The notes under the pieces: generated by a model
Told to the model about the DNA's origin: nothing
Database searches by the model: none
The model's input: the letters and a program-made list of their open reading frames with translations, nothing else
Assembly (NCBI RefSeq): GCF_003577475.1
Contig: NZ_QPEP01000014.1
Coordinates: 1 to 64,000, forward strand
DNA: 64,000 bases
Direction of reading: 5' to 3'
Source: Salinibius halmophilus
GTDB taxonomy: Bacteria; Pseudomonadota; Gammaproteobacteria; Pseudomonadales; Natronospirillaceae
Position numbers and translations under genes: made by a program
Shown: positions 8,009 through 17,670 of the stretch, piece after piece
How positions within the stretch are numbered: the stretch's first letter is position 1
Layout: each line of letters starts with the position of its first letter

Positions 8009-8590
8009 TTAAAAAGTAGCCGCTTTCTGAATCTTCTTCTGACCGATCCAAACTTCTTCGTTGGTTTCGAGATTAATCAAGGTTAGATCCACTTGATAAC
8101 TGGTTACTCGACGATCTTGCCACTCATCAACAAATGAATTAATGACCCCAGCCAAAGCAAAGTCGGCACCTAGCTCTTTGCCCCACTGTGACATGCTATC
8201 CACTGTCGCATATCCGTCTTGTGCTTCGCGCTCCTCACGCAAGGCTTCGCGTTGAACACTATCGGCAACAAAACGCAGTTTGCCAGTTTGCAAAGAGGCT
8301 CGCTTGATGTCGTTAACAAATGTATCGACTGAGACATGCTCATGTGACTTGTTGCGAATGGTTTGCACGATAATGGTTGGGCGGTCTTCACCTGAACGCA
8401 GCCAGTCTTTATACCAAGGGAAGGTAATCATTTCGCCAATCATCGCATCAGCCACAAGGCGGCTATCTTCGGCATTCCATTTGTCGGTCAGGGCAATCTC
8501 GATATTTGGGTCGACTCGCTGCACAACTGGATTGCTAGCACAGCCAACAAGCACCATAGCAGATAGTGCAAGGGTAAGTAGGCGACGCAT
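8009..8590 (-). CDS. LpoB-like penicillin-binding-protein activator lipoprotein
   Basis: This 193-residue lipoprotein has a signal peptide with lipobox VGCAS and a domain like LpoB (COG3417), which activates PBP1b from the outer membrane. Family features are ADAMIGEMI, RPTIIVQTIRNKSHEHV, DINTFVNDIKR-like helix and the GADFALAGVI strand. An AGGAG site precedes the ATG. It is the last gene of a three-lipoprotein set that recurs in other gammaproteobacteria. It lacks the long disordered linker of E. coli LpoB, so direct PBP activation is unproven. Confidence 0.8.
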   Translation of the reverse strand: MRRLLTLALSAMVLVGCASNPVVQRVDPNIEIALTDKWNAEDSRLVADAMIGEMITFPWYKDWLRSGEDRPTIIVQTIRNKSHEHVSVDTFVNDIKRASLQTGKLRFVADSVQREALREEREAQDGYATVDSMSQWGKELGADFALAGVINSFVDEWQDRRVTSYQVDLTLINLETNEEVWIGQKKIQKAATF

Positions 8591-8593
8591 TTG

Positions 8594-9931
8594 TCACTCC
8601 TTTATTGATTGGTTTGCGGTTAAATATAGCCTGATTTGACCAGCCGAAAGCTGAACGTCTGGGTTATTAATGGTTCTTGTTACGTGGACATAGCGTGGCA
8701 TTGCCATCCAGTAGCGCGTATCCGCCGTGGAGACAGCAGCGTTGTATAGCGACAGCAGTATAGAGACGACCTGCAATTCAGTGCTCGTTGAACTGTCAAT
8801 CACTTCCACAGCTGCTGCTTTGCTCAGCTCGCGCACGGCAGTATTAATCATCAATCTTGGTAGCTGCGCTTGGTAATCTAGGTGTGCAGCCTGGGCGGGC
8901 GAAAACACAATGTGGTCTTGTTTAGCCGGCATAGCTACCGGTGGTACATAAGGCACAGAGAAATTAATCACACTGACATCAAAGGCCTCACTGGCAGGTA
9001 AGCTGACCGAGGCAGTGCCATATAAACTTGTCAGCAACAAGCTGCCTTCTTGGCCACGAGCGCTAACAATTAGCTCATCACCTAAGCGTGCAATGGTAAA
9101 GCCAACTTCGCGAACGATTGGTCGCCAGTCTTTGTAATCGACTGTAAGTGTTTGCCAGCTAGTCGCCCGCCATTCAATCACTTGTTGCTGTAATGCTTCA
9201 GGCAATTGAGTCACTTCGTCTTGCCAGCTATCGCCTAACTGCTTGTGCATTCTAAGTTTATCAGCGAGTGCTTGTTCCGCTAGCCAGCCGGTCGCATTAC
9301 GCTCTGCCGAGTAATAAGCAATTCTGGCATTGTCCCATTCATTTAGGCGCTCATAAGCAACCCCTACCCACCACCAGTAGTAGGCCGCTATACTTGGGTC
9401 TTGCAGGGGTTGTGCCGCGCTAACCAGCGAGTCAAACATACCCTGCTCGCTCTCTAGGCGGCGGTTACTCTCTAACAACATCGACAGACGCCTTGCTTCT
9501 ACCCGCATGCCATCAAGCGCTGCGATGCCACCACCTTGCTGGGCGAGGATAAAATAGTTCTTTAACTGCAAATAATGCGAATACCAACGCTCACTTATCC
9601 AAGGCTGGTAGACGGCACTATCCTGGGTGGCAAAAAAACGTTTGAGCCGCTCTTCATTGTTTAGCTCAAGCCAAGCACGGGTTAATGAATCAGCGCGCTG
9701 GAGGGATCGGTTAGATTCGCCATATTGGCCTTGCAGATGTTGCAGGCTCCCTAACTCTAGCCAATAGAGTATGCGCTCGCTGCCAGTGGGGTCGACGAGT
9801 TCGGTAAGGGTCGCTTCAGCTGCACCAAGCGCTTGCTCAGTTAACTGAGACTGATAGGCTTGCTGGCGATCACCATAGGTAGCACAGCCGCTGAGCGTGA
9901 GTAAAATTGCAAGGCTAATCCATAAACGCAT
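8594..9931 (-). CDS. COG3014-type lipoprotein with tetratricopeptide-like repeats
   Basis: About 445 residues with a lipobox (TLSGCA) from the ATG at 9931; a TTG six codons upstream is the other option. The N-terminal half is helical and repeat-like (LYWLELGSLQHLQGQYGESN), the C-terminal half is beta-rich. It resembles the uncharacterised COG3014 proteins that accompany LpoB-like and LPP20-like lipoproteins. It starts 23 bp after its upstream neighbour and ends three bp before lpoB-like, consistent with an operon. Confidence 0.7.
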   Translation of the reverse strand: MRLWISLAILLTLSGCATYGDRQQAYQSQLTEQALGAAEATLTELVDPTGSERILYWLELGSLQHLQGQYGESNRSLQRADSLTRAWLELNNEERLKRFFATQDSAVYQPWISERWYSHYLQLKNYFILAQQGGGIAALDGMRVEARRLSMLLESNRRLESEQGMFDSLVSAAQPLQDPSIAAYYWWWVGVAYERLNEWDNARIAYYSAERNATGWLAEQALADKLRMHKQLGDSWQDEVTQLPEALQQQVIEWRATSWQTLTVDYKDWRPIVREVGFTIARLGDELIVSARGQEGSLLLTSLYGTASVSLPASEAFDVSVINFSVPYVPPVAMPAKQDHIVFSPAQAAHLDYQAQLPRLMINTAVRELSKAAAVEVIDSSTSTELQVVSILLSLYNAAVSTADTRYWMAMPRYVHVTRTINNPDVQLSAGQIRLYLTANQSIKE

Positions 9932-9954
9932 GCACACAGTGTTGCTCAACCCGA

Positions 9955-10485
9955 TTAATTAAGACTGAATTCCCGCCAGCTTTCAATCACGGTCTGGCGA
10001 TCCGAGAGTGGCACTTGCCAGAATGGCCAATTGTCGCTTAGTAGCTTTTCACCAGCCACAATCCAACTATTTTCATCCATCCCTACTACAACATATAGTT
10101 GGCCTTGCGGGCTTCTACGGCTACCTAAAACAGGGGTTTGCTGTAACTGAGCAAGCGCAAGCTCAGTTGCTTGGCTGCTATCGCGATAAATCCCAACTTG
10201 CTGTGATACCGCAGCTTGCAGCCGTTCAGCCAACTGCTTAACAGCTAACAAGCGAGCCACTTGCTGAGCTTGCAAAGGCGCTTGGTTATCTGTAGCCGTC
10301 GTCCCCACTGCCGCGTATTCAACGCCAACTTGCTGCGGATCGCACAGCCAGTTAGGCGCTAACGTCAGTGGGTCGTCGGGAAACTCGCAAGAAATATCGG
10401 CAAGGTTGCGACCGCTCAATATACTGCAACCACTCAACAGCAGTGTTGTAGCAATAATCGACGATAGCAACCAAGCCTTATGCAT
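9955..10485 (-). CDS. LPP20-family lipoprotein
   Basis: The 176-residue protein has a lipobox (LLLSGC) and an LPP20-like domain: AAVGTTATDNQ, a long Ala/Gln-rich helix (QQVARLLAVKQLAERL) and the strand QLYVVVGMD. The start overlaps the serA stop by one base (TAATG), so this envelope cluster could be expressed downstream of serA. Function of the family in gammaproteobacteria is not settled. Confidence 0.75.
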   Translation of the reverse strand: MHKAWLLSSIIATTLLLSGCSILSGRNLADISCEFPDDPLTLAPNWLCDPQQVGVEYAAVGTTATDNQAPLQAQQVARLLAVKQLAERLQAAVSQQVGIYRDSSQATELALAQLQQTPVLGSRRSPQGQLYVVVGMDENSWIVAGEKLLSDNWPFWQVPLSDRQTVIESWREFSLN

Positions 10486-11714
10486 TAGAACAAGATCCGC
10501 GATTTCAGTGTGCCAGCCACTGTGCGAATTTTCTCTAACGCTTCACCTGAACATGCTTTATCTACATCAATGACCACATAACCAACCTCGTCATTGGTTT
10601 GTAGATATTGGCCAGCGATATTAAAGCCATTGTCCGAGAACGTTTTATTGATCTCAGAAATCACACCTGGGCGATTCTCATGGATATGAAGAATGCGATG
10701 GGTGTCACCAGTAGCTGGCAGTGCTACTTCTGGGAAGTTCACAGACGACAACGTCGTGCCATTATCAGAGTAAGCCGCCAGTTTGTCAGCAACTTCAATA
10801 CCAATGTTGACCTGTGCTTCTTGCGTTGAACCACCTACGTGCGGCGTAAGAATAGCGTTATCAAACTTGCGCAGCGGTGACTCGAACTCTTCATCAGCCG
10901 AGCGCGGCTCAACTGGGAATACATCGATTGCCGTACCCAAAAGCTTGCCGCTTTCCATCACTTCACATAGCGCGTCGATATCAACAGTCGTACCACGGGC
11001 AGCGTTAATGAAGATAGAACCATCTTTCATCTTGGCGAACTGCTCTTTGCCCATCATCCACTTGGTTGCAGCGGTTTCAGGTACATGTAATGAGATGACA
11101 TCACTAGTTGCTAACAGCTCGTCCATGGTTTCAATCTGGGTTGCATTGCCCATTGGCAGCTTAGGAACGATATCGTAGAACTGCACGTTCATACCAATGC
11201 TTTCAGCCAATACCGACACCTGCGCGCCGATGTTGCCATAACCAACAATACCCAGTGTTTTGCCACGTGCTTCAAAGCTGTTAACTGCGTTTTTCAGCCA
11301 CTCACCACGGTGAGCAGCAGCACTGCGATGTGGCACACCACGGAACAACATGATGGTTTCAGCCAATACTAGTTCAGCGACTGAACGTGTATTTGAATAA
11401 GGTGCATTAAATACTGGCACGCCGTGACGAGTTGCCGCCTTGAGGTCAACTTGGTTGGTGCCAATGCAGAAACAACCTACTGCAACCAGCTTTTCAGCGG
11501 CGTCAAATATTTCGGCTGTTAGGTTCGTACGCGAACGAATACCAACAAAGTGGGCATCTTTAATCGATGCAATAAGGTCTTCTTTTGGTAAAGAGCCTTT
11601 ATGGTATTCGATGTTGGTGTATCCGGCGCGCGTAAAGGTATCCACCGCAGATTGGTGAACGCCCTCTAGCAATAAGATTTTGATTTTAGCTTTATCGAGA
11701 GACGTCTGTGCCAT
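10485..11714 (-). CDS. serA: D-3-phosphoglycerate dehydrogenase SerA
   Basis: SerA oxidises 3-phosphoglycerate, the first step of serine synthesis. The 409 residues match the E. coli-type enzyme. Visible are the NAD-binding LGIVGYGNIGAQV, the catalytic Arg in INAARG and His in LTPHVGGST, and a C-terminal ACT domain (HRILHIHENRPGVI onwards, about residues 337-409) that binds serine for feedback inhibition. Its promoter must lie in the roughly 60 bp before, or within, the repeat element at 11776-11959. Confidence 0.97.
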   Translation of the reverse strand: MAQTSLDKAKIKILLLEGVHQSAVDTFTRAGYTNIEYHKGSLPKEDLIASIKDAHFVGIRSRTNLTAEIFDAAEKLVAVGCFCIGTNQVDLKAATRHGVPVFNAPYSNTRSVAELVLAETIMLFRGVPHRSAAAHRGEWLKNAVNSFEARGKTLGIVGYGNIGAQVSVLAESIGMNVQFYDIVPKLPMGNATQIETMDELLATSDVISLHVPETAATKWMMGKEQFAKMKDGSIFINAARGTTVDIDALCEVMESGKLLGTAIDVFPVEPRSADEEFESPLRKFDNAILTPHVGGSTQEAQVNIGIEVADKLAAYSDNGTTLSSVNFPEVALPATGDTHRILHIHENRPGVISEINKTFSDNGFNIAGQYLQTNDEVGYVVIDVDKACSGEALEKIRTVAGTLKSRILF

Positions 11715-11775
11715 GCTTGTGTGCTTCCATAGGTTGGAAAGGTTGCAATCGCGGGCAAGTTTACCACAGCTTTAG

Positions 11776-11959
11776 TTAATGCCATTAACTTAACGATAAA
11801 AACATTGGTGGATTCACAATGAGCAAGGGCCATCATTTCTTCAGCACGCCGTGAATCCATCCATGGAGGCTCGGCACCTGCTCCCTGCAGGTGACGGCTT
11901 CGAAATGACAACCCACGCTCATTGAATGTCCAAATTTATCGTTAAGTTAATGGCATCAA
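11776..11959. repeat. 184-bp palindromic MITE-like element with dispersed-repeat core
   Basis: The outer arms, 11776-11800 and 11935-11959, are inverted repeats matching at 24 of 25 bases. Inside, AATGAGC/GCTCATT arms enclose a core (11845-11920) that recurs at 19334-19406 in opposite orientation. The core has its own palindrome (CACCTG..CAGGTG) and CCATGG. There is no coding potential. It fills most of the 329-bp gap between fba and serA and touches the serA promoter region. Confidence 0.75.
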
Positions 11960-11995
11960 TATGCTGCACTCTTGCCAATAACTTGCCCAAAACCA

Positions 11996-12023
11996 AAAAG
12001 CCCCCGCACGAAGCGAGGGCTTT
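11996..12023 (-). terminator. Rho-independent terminator of fba
   Basis: On the minus strand GCCCTCGC, a short loop and GCGGGGGC are followed by TTTTTGGTTTT, 20 bp after the fba stop codon. The stem has one internal mismatch. Confidence 0.85.
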
Positions 12024-12043
12024 AGATCAAACACTAATATGAC

Positions 12044-13120
12044 TTACAGTACGTCAATAGCGTTAAGATCCGCAAAAGCCTTCTCTAGACGAGCGACCAT
12101 GCTTGTTTGACCTGCACGTAGCCATACGCGTGGGTCGTAGTATTTCTTGTTCGGCGCGTCTGGGCCTTCAGGGTTGCCGATCTGACCTTGTAGGTAGTCG
12201 AACTTCTCAGCCGCGTAAGCACGAACGCCGTCCCAAGTTGCCCACTGAGTGTCAGTATCGATGTTCATTTTGATCACACCGTAGCTGATAGACTCTTGGA
12301 TCTCTGCTTCAGAAGAACCAGAACCACCGTGGAACACATAGCTTAGAGCGTTTGGAGCAATGCCAAACTTCTCAGAGCAGTATGCTTGTGAGTCACGAAG
12401 GATCGTTGGCTTAAGAACAACGTTACCTGGCTTGTAAACGCCGTGCACGTTACCGAATGAAGCGGCAATCGTGAAACGGTGAGACACTGCAGATAGCTTC
12501 TCGTACGCGTAAGCAACTTCTTCAGGCTTAGTGTAAAGGTCAGCTGTATCAACATCACTGTTGTCTACGCCGTCTTCTTCACCACCAGTGATGCCCAATT
12601 CGATTTCTAGCGTCATGCCCATTTTGTCCATGCGCTCTAGGTACTTAGCACAGATTTCCATGTTCTCTTCTAGTGACTCTTCAGAAAGGTCAATCATGTG
12701 AGAAGAGAATAGTGGCTTACCAGTTTCTTCGAAGTGCTTCTCGCTCGCGTCTAGTAGACCGTCGATCCATGGAAGTAGCTTCTTAGCAGCGTGGTCAGTG
12801 TGCAGAATAACTGGCACACCGTAAGCTTCTGCAAGCGCGTGTACTTGTTTAGCACCTGCGATCGCGCCTAGGATCTGCGCTTCTTGACCTTCTTTCTTCA
12901 AGCCTTTACCAGCGAAGAAAGCAGCACCACCGTTAGAGAACTGAACAACAACTGGCGCTTTAACCTTCGCCGCTGCTTCCAGAACCGCGTTCACTGAGTC
13001 AGAACCAACACAGTTAACCGCTGGTAGAGCGAACTTGTGCTCTTTTGCGATTTCAAATACTTTTTGTACGTCGTCACCAGTTAGTACACCTGGTTTTACT
13101 ACGTCTAGGACTTTAGTCAT
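12044..13120 (-). CDS. fba: Fructose-bisphosphate aldolase class II
   Basis: This class IIA zinc aldolase interconverts fructose 1,6-bisphosphate with dihydroxyacetone phosphate and glyceraldehyde 3-phosphate. The 358 residues are E. coli FbaA length. Metal and active-site motifs are LHTDHAAKK, the helix with LEENMEICAKYLERM and NVHGVYKPGNV. It lies 66 bp after pgk with a terminator hairpin between, so partial read-through or a separate promoter is likely. Confidence 0.97.
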   Translation of the reverse strand: MTKVLDVVKPGVLTGDDVQKVFEIAKEHKFALPAVNCVGSDSVNAVLEAAAKVKAPVVVQFSNGGAAFFAGKGLKKEGQEAQILGAIAGAKQVHALAEAYGVPVILHTDHAAKKLLPWIDGLLDASEKHFEETGKPLFSSHMIDLSEESLEENMEICAKYLERMDKMGMTLEIELGITGGEEDGVDNSDVDTADLYTKPEEVAYAYEKLSAVSHRFTIAASFGNVHGVYKPGNVVLKPTILRDSQAYCSEKFGIAPNALSYVFHGGSGSSEAEIQESISYGVIKMNIDTDTQWATWDGVRAYAAEKFDYLQGQIGNPEGPDAPNKKYYDPRVWLRAGQTSMVARLEKAFADLNAIDVL

Positions 13121-13149
13121 TGCAAATTCCCACTAGGTTTTAAATATGC

Positions 13150-13172
13150 AAAAACCGCAGCATCGCTGCGGT
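13150..13172 (-). terminator. Terminator/attenuator between pgk and fba
   Basis: On the minus strand ACCGCAGC-GAT-GCTGCGGT is a perfect 8-bp stem followed by TTTTTG. It sits between pgk and fba and could reduce rather than abolish transcription into fba. Confidence 0.8.
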
Positions 13173-13186
13173 TCTCTTAAAGGTGT

Positions 13187-14350
13187 TTAGCCTTTTGCGC
13201 GCTCTTCTAGGATCGCGACTGCTGGAAGCGTTTTGCCTTCTACAAATTCTAAGAAAGCACCACCGCCAGTTGAGATATAGCTAATTTTATCACTCAAGCC
13301 GTACTTGTCGATAGCTGCTAGTGTGTCACCACCACCGGCAACAGAGAAAGCATCACTCTCGGCGATGGCTTTCGCGACAACTTCAGTACCTTTAGAGAAG
13401 TTGTCGAACTCAAATACGCCACAAGGGCCATTCCAAAGAATTGTTTTTGCTTCTTTAAGAATTGCAGCAAACTTCTCTGCTGTTTGCTCGCCCAAATCCA
13501 TGATTTCTTCGTCATCTTGGATATCTTCACGAGATTTGTTTACTGCCGGCTCATCAGCGCTGAAGTTCTTACCAACGCGAACGTCGATCACAGTTGGGAT
13601 CTCAGTTTTCTGGATAAGCTTCTTCGCTTCTGGGATCAAGTCTGGCTCGTATAGAGACTTGCCAACATTGAAGCCACGAGTCGCAACAACAGTGTTAGAG
13701 ATACCACCACCAACAATTACTTGGTCACAGATATCCGCTAGCTTGTCTAGCACTTGTAGCTTAGTAGAAACTTTTGAACCACCAACTAGTGCAACCAGTG
13801 GGCGAGCTGGGTTGTCCATTACTTTACCTAGCGCTTCTAGTTCGCCGGCAAGCAGCGGGCCTGCACAGGCAACCGGAGCGTATTGAGCAACACCATGGGT
13901 TGATGCCTGGGCGCGGTGAGCGGTACCAAATGCATCCATTACAAACACGTCGCAAAGAGCGGCGTATTTCTTCGACAATTCTTCTTCGTTCTTCTTCTCG
14001 CCTTTGTTAAAGCGTACGTTGTCTAGTACAACCACTTCACCGTCAGCGATTTCAACACCTTCAAGGTAATCTTTAACCAAACGCGCGTTAAAGCCTTTGT
14101 CTTTAAGATAAGAAACGATTGGCGCCAAAGACGCTTTTTCGTCGTACTCACCTTCAGTCGGGCGACCAAGGTGAGAAGTAATCATCAACTTAGCACCTTT
14201 TTCTAGGGCTAGTTTGATGGTTGGGATAGACGCATCAATTCGCTTAGCACTAGTGATGTTACCGTTGTCGTCTAGTGGCACGTTCAAATCCTGACGGATC
14301 AGTACACGTTTACCAGCCAGATCCTGTTCAGTCATTTTCAGTACAGACAT
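13187..14350 (-). CDS. pgk: Phosphoglycerate kinase
   Basis: Pgk makes ATP and 3-phosphoglycerate from 1,3-bisphosphoglycerate. The 387 residues carry the RQDLNVPLD substrate-binding N-terminus, the SHLGRP motif, the basic hinge and the C-terminal nucleotide motif GGGDTLAA. The upstream gene in many relatives, gap or epd, is absent; pgk is first in this cluster. A HexR-like palindrome lies 76 bp upstream of the start. Confidence 0.98.
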   Translation of the reverse strand: MSVLKMTEQDLAGKRVLIRQDLNVPLDDNGNITSAKRIDASIPTIKLALEKGAKLMITSHLGRPTEGEYDEKASLAPIVSYLKDKGFNARLVKDYLEGVEIADGEVVVLDNVRFNKGEKKNEEELSKKYAALCDVFVMDAFGTAHRAQASTHGVAQYAPVACAGPLLAGELEALGKVMDNPARPLVALVGGSKVSTKLQVLDKLADICDQVIVGGGISNTVVATRGFNVGKSLYEPDLIPEAKKLIQKTEIPTVIDVRVGKNFSADEPAVNKSREDIQDDEEIMDLGEQTAEKFAAILKEAKTILWNGPCGVFEFDNFSKGTEVVAKAIAESDAFSVAGGGDTLAAIDKYGLSDKISYISTGGGAFLEFVEGKTLPAVAILEERAKG

Positions 14351-14425
14351 GGCGTTTCCCTTGTATATCAGGTTTATTAGATAGGCCTATTCTATCGTTT
14401 GTTTGGTAATTTTGGCAGTGAAAAA

Positions 14426-14440
14426 TGTAAGAAACTTACA
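14426..14440. promoter_or_regulatory. HexR-like operator upstream of pgk
   Basis: TGTAAGAAACTTACA is a perfect 15-bp palindrome apart from the centre. It has the TGTAA-N5-TTACA form of HexR sites, which control central carbon genes in gammaproteobacteria. It is nested in a further inverted repeat, GCAGTG (14415-14420) and CACTGC (14444-14449). HexR itself is not in the window, so the regulator is inferred. Confidence 0.55.
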
Positions 14441-14610
14441 AAACACTGCATTAAATCAAGAAATTTTGAGCTGAATCAGCCATTTTGTCCGGCTTAAAAC
14501 AACAAGTTTGAAAGCAATTTTCATCTAGCCCTTCCTCACAATCGCGTTAGAATAGCGGATAGGGCGCCAAACTTGCCTACACTTACACAAACCATGCTTC
14601 GGAGAATCGC

Positions 14611-15465
14611 ATGCTGGCCAGAAAAATTGCTTTGTATTTTAGTTTCATCACCACCCTTTTCATTGCTGGGTGTGCCTCGGTGCCAACACTGCAAAGCATG
14701 ACCCCTGCGGTAGAGGTCACCAACACTCGCTTAGCTGGGCTTTCAATGCAATCCGCTAACGTTGAAGCGCTGATCGAAATTCAGAACAAAGCCCCGATAA
14801 ATTTGATGACTAAAAATTTGCAGCTTGATTTACAAGTAGCAGGTCAAACTATTGCCGACGTGTTGTTAAACGACCCGATTAGCATAGAGGCTAATGGCAG
14901 CAAAATGGTTGCAGTGCCAATTAACTTGCCATACCAAGCTCTCTTTAATGCGGCCAACGAGCTAAAAGGTGCCAATGAGTTTTCTTTTGCCTTAGTTGGC
15001 AGCACAGCCTTTCCAATACCTGGGTTTGGTGATGCACGTGTACCGTTAAACTTTGAAGGCACTTTACCCATCCCGCAGCTGCCTAAAATCACTTTAGATG
15101 AAGTGGTATTAAGTGAACTGGGTGTGCGTAAAACAGTGATGGACGTATATATCGGCATCGAAAATCCAAATATATTTCCGCTAACCCTCACCGACTTCAA
15201 CATTAAGATGGATGCCAATGACAATCGCCTGTTAGATGTGCGTGCGCTGCAGGACATCCAGGTCGCGTCGGGCGAATCCGTTCGTAAGAAGTTCCCATTA
15301 ACCTTACAGATTGATCGTGCCGGCATCATGTTGTACCAGGCAATACTTGGGCAAGAGCCAATTGACTGGAATATCAGTGGTAGAACTGATGTACTAGGAC
15401 TACAAGGCTTGTCAGTGAATGACCTAGGCATTGATATACAAGAGTACCTTTCTGCCTTTAAGTAG
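14611..15465 (+). CDS. LEA type 2 / WHy-domain lipoprotein
   Basis: The 284-residue protein has a signal peptide and lipobox (FIAGCAS) and two WHy-like beta-sandwich units: about residues 30-150 (NVEALIEIQNKAPINLMTKN) and 155-270 (DVYIGIENPNIFPLTLTDFN). LEA14-type lipoproteins are linked to stress and envelope function but their role in bacteria is unclear. It ends 23 bp before the hybrid kinase gene, so the two may be co-transcribed. Confidence 0.8.
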   Translation: MLARKIALYFSFITTLFIAGCASVPTLQSMTPAVEVTNTRLAGLSMQSANVEALIEIQNKAPINLMTKNLQLDLQVAGQTIADVLLNDPISIEANGSKMVAVPINLPYQALFNAANELKGANEFSFALVGSTAFPIPGFGDARVPLNFEGTLPIPQLPKITLDEVVLSELGVRKTVMDVYIGIENPNIFPLTLTDFNIKMDANDNRLLDVRALQDIQVASGESVRKKFPLTLQIDRAGIMLYQAILGQEPIDWNISGRTDVLGLQGLSVNDLGIDIQEYLSAFK

Positions 15466-15488
15466 GGCCGCTTGAGGAGCACGTTGAA

Positions 15489-17645
15489 ATGGCACAACAC
15501 AAACAGGGAGAGCTCAGCAATAGCTTGCATAAAAAGCTTAGCTGGACACTAACCGCTAGCGCCTCTGTACTAGGGGTTAGCTTGCTCACTCTGCAATTAA
15601 TGTGGGGTACGCCATTTCAACAAACGCCACAGTTTGCCGAAAAAGTAACCAACATTCGCAGCGAACTGATCAAAATACGCCTCGATTTAGATGCCTCCTC
15701 CAAATGGCAGGCACCACCAAGCAATCAAGTTCGACTCAATATCAATGAGCTGCGTCGTAAGATATTCGAGTTTACCCAGTCGATCGACAACAATGATGTC
15801 ATTCTGATTCAGGCATCACTGTCACACTTTGAAAAAGAAGCTGATCTAATCCTATCGGGCAACATCGCCGCGTCGCGGATGCTGGCGGGCAATGCGCTCG
15901 TGCTGCTGGAGGAACACATTGATGCCGTTATTGCCAAAGAAATGTCGGATGCAGCCGAACGACTACAACGGCATAACTGGATTACCTATATCTTAGCAAT
16001 CAGCTGGATGGTTAATTTGTTGACACTGATGGCGGTCATCATTCATGACCGGGTAAAAGTAAAACGCCATGCCGCCAAGTTAGACATTCAAGTGAATGAG
16101 CGTACCAAGGAGTTAACAGAGCTCGTTGACGCCTTATTGTTACAACGACAAGAACTGCTACAAGCACGCCGCCAAGCAGAGGCGGCGTCGGAAGCGAAAG
16201 CTGAGTTTCTGGCAACGATGAGCCATGAGATTCGCACACCACTCAATGGCGTGATCGGCATGACCGAGCTGCTTAGCCGACTAGACCTTAGCAATGCACA
16301 AAAGGAGTATGTAGAAGGCATTCGCAATAGTGGCGACACCTTAATGGCCATTATCAATGACATACTGGACTTCTCTCGTATTGAGTCCGGCATGTTTGAA
16401 CTCGAGCATATCCCGTTCGATTTACTCAACGCACTAGAATACGGCCCTATTTTGCTGTCACCGAAAGCAAAAGAAAAAGGCTTACGCCTCAGTCTAGTCA
16501 TTAGTCCGGACGTGCCTGAAACCGTACAAGGCGACAGCACTCGCTTAAAACAAGTCATCGTCAACCTACTTGGCAACGCAGTGAAGTTTACAAATCACGG
16601 TAAGGTTACGCTGTATGCTGACTATCATAACGACATGCTGAGCATCCGGGTCGCCGATACAGGCATTGGCATCCCAGAAGATCGGCAAAGCCGCCTTTTT
16701 CAATCATTCAGCCAAGTAGATGCCTCTACAACACGCAAGTTCGGCGGCACCGGACTTGGCTTAGCCATTAGCCAACAGCTTGTTAACCGAATGGGTGGCG
16801 ACGGCATCAAGGTAACCAGCGAAGAAAATAAAGGCTCTACTTTCGCTTTTTCTATTCCATTACTTATGGTCCCCAATCAGGCCAGCCAAACCGAAAAAAC
16901 TGAGTTCGATAATCTAACGTTGCTATCAGATTCACGCGTGCTTAAAGAAAGCGTGCAAGCCATTGCAAGCCGCTTGGGAATAAGCTTTCAAGGCGCAGGT
17001 GACCCAACCCTGCTACGCCCGTCGGAGCATTCTGCTCTGCTTGTCGAAGGCTCGGATGTCATTGACGCAGAAACCATTCAAGCTGCCAAGGTACAACTGC
17101 AACCGAAAAAGGTTTTATTCATCAATAATCGCTTCGCCCCACCTAGCGATGAAGATTCTTACCTCGACGAGCCCATTAGAATTAGTCAAATCAGACAAAT
17201 GCTTTCCACCATTGAAGCACCACAACCTACATCTGAAACAGATGCTGATTTGAGCGCACTGCATGGTTTGTCGATTTTGGTGGCTGAGGACAATATTGTG
17301 AACCAGAAGATTCTGATTCGCTTTTTAGAAAAGCTGGGCATGCACCCCACCATTGCAGGCAACGGTAAACTCGCCATTGAGATGTTCGAGCTACACCAGC
17401 CGCCACTGATCTTAATGGATATGCAAATGCCAGAAATGGACGGTTTGCAAGCTACTCGACTTATTAGAGCATACAAAGACAAGCGCCAGCCCTACATAAT
17501 TGCCCTAACAGCCAATGCGCGCCAGGAAGACAAACAGAGCTGCCTAGACGCCGGCATGGACGATTTTTTAGCCAAGCCGCTGCGACTATCTTCGCTACAA
17601 GAGGCGCTAAAAACCTGGTTAATGAAAAAAATAACTTGCATATGA
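15489..17645 (+). CDS. Hybrid sensor histidine kinase with C-terminal receiver
   Basis: The 718 residues show two membrane helices (about 18-40 and 165-187) around a periplasmic helical sensor, then a coiled coil and a HisKA domain with H246 in MSHEIRTPLNG. The ATPase boxes are VNLLGNAVKFTN, ADTGIGIP and GGTGLGLAIS. A region without the phospho-acceptor pattern (about 470-585) may be a degenerate receiver, followed by a true receiver with D644 (LMDMQMPEMDG). No cognate Hpt or output regulator is adjacent. The last codons carry the promoter of the Fur-type small RNA. Confidence 0.93.
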   Translation: MAQHKQGELSNSLHKKLSWTLTASASVLGVSLLTLQLMWGTPFQQTPQFAEKVTNIRSELIKIRLDLDASSKWQAPPSNQVRLNINELRRKIFEFTQSIDNNDVILIQASLSHFEKEADLILSGNIAASRMLAGNALVLLEEHIDAVIAKEMSDAAERLQRHNWITYILAISWMVNLLTLMAVIIHDRVKVKRHAAKLDIQVNERTKELTELVDALLLQRQELLQARRQAEAASEAKAEFLATMSHEIRTPLNGVIGMTELLSRLDLSNAQKEYVEGIRNSGDTLMAIINDILDFSRIESGMFELEHIPFDLLNALEYGPILLSPKAKEKGLRLSLVISPDVPETVQGDSTRLKQVIVNLLGNAVKFTNHGKVTLYADYHNDMLSIRVADTGIGIPEDRQSRLFQSFSQVDASTTRKFGGTGLGLAISQQLVNRMGGDGIKVTSEENKGSTFAFSIPLLMVPNQASQTEKTEFDNLTLLSDSRVLKESVQAIASRLGISFQGAGDPTLLRPSEHSALLVEGSDVIDAETIQAAKVQLQPKKVLFINNRFAPPSDEDSYLDEPIRISQIRQMLSTIEAPQPTSETDADLSALHGLSILVAEDNIVNQKILIRFLEKLGMHPTIAGNGKLAIEMFELHQPPLILMDMQMPEMDGLQATRLIRAYKDKRQPYIIALTANARQEDKQSCLDAGMDDFLAKPLRLSSLQEALKTWLMKKITCI

Positions 17646-17664
17646 TAATCGTTATCATTACTAT
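17636..17664 (+). promoter_or_regulatory. Sigma-70 promoter with embedded Fur box
   Basis: TTGCAT (17636-17641), exactly 17 bp, then TACTAT (17659-17664) form a good promoter. The spacer contains GATAATCGTTATC with flanking ATTA, close to the Fur consensus GATAATGATAATCATTATC. Fur bound there would block RNA polymerase. The promoter overlaps the 3' end of the hybrid kinase gene. Confidence 0.75.
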
Positions 17665-17670
17665 TTAACC

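Noticed and set aside
13305-13886. 193-codon plus-strand ORF across pgk
   Set aside because: Shadow of pgk with no ribosome site or family features.
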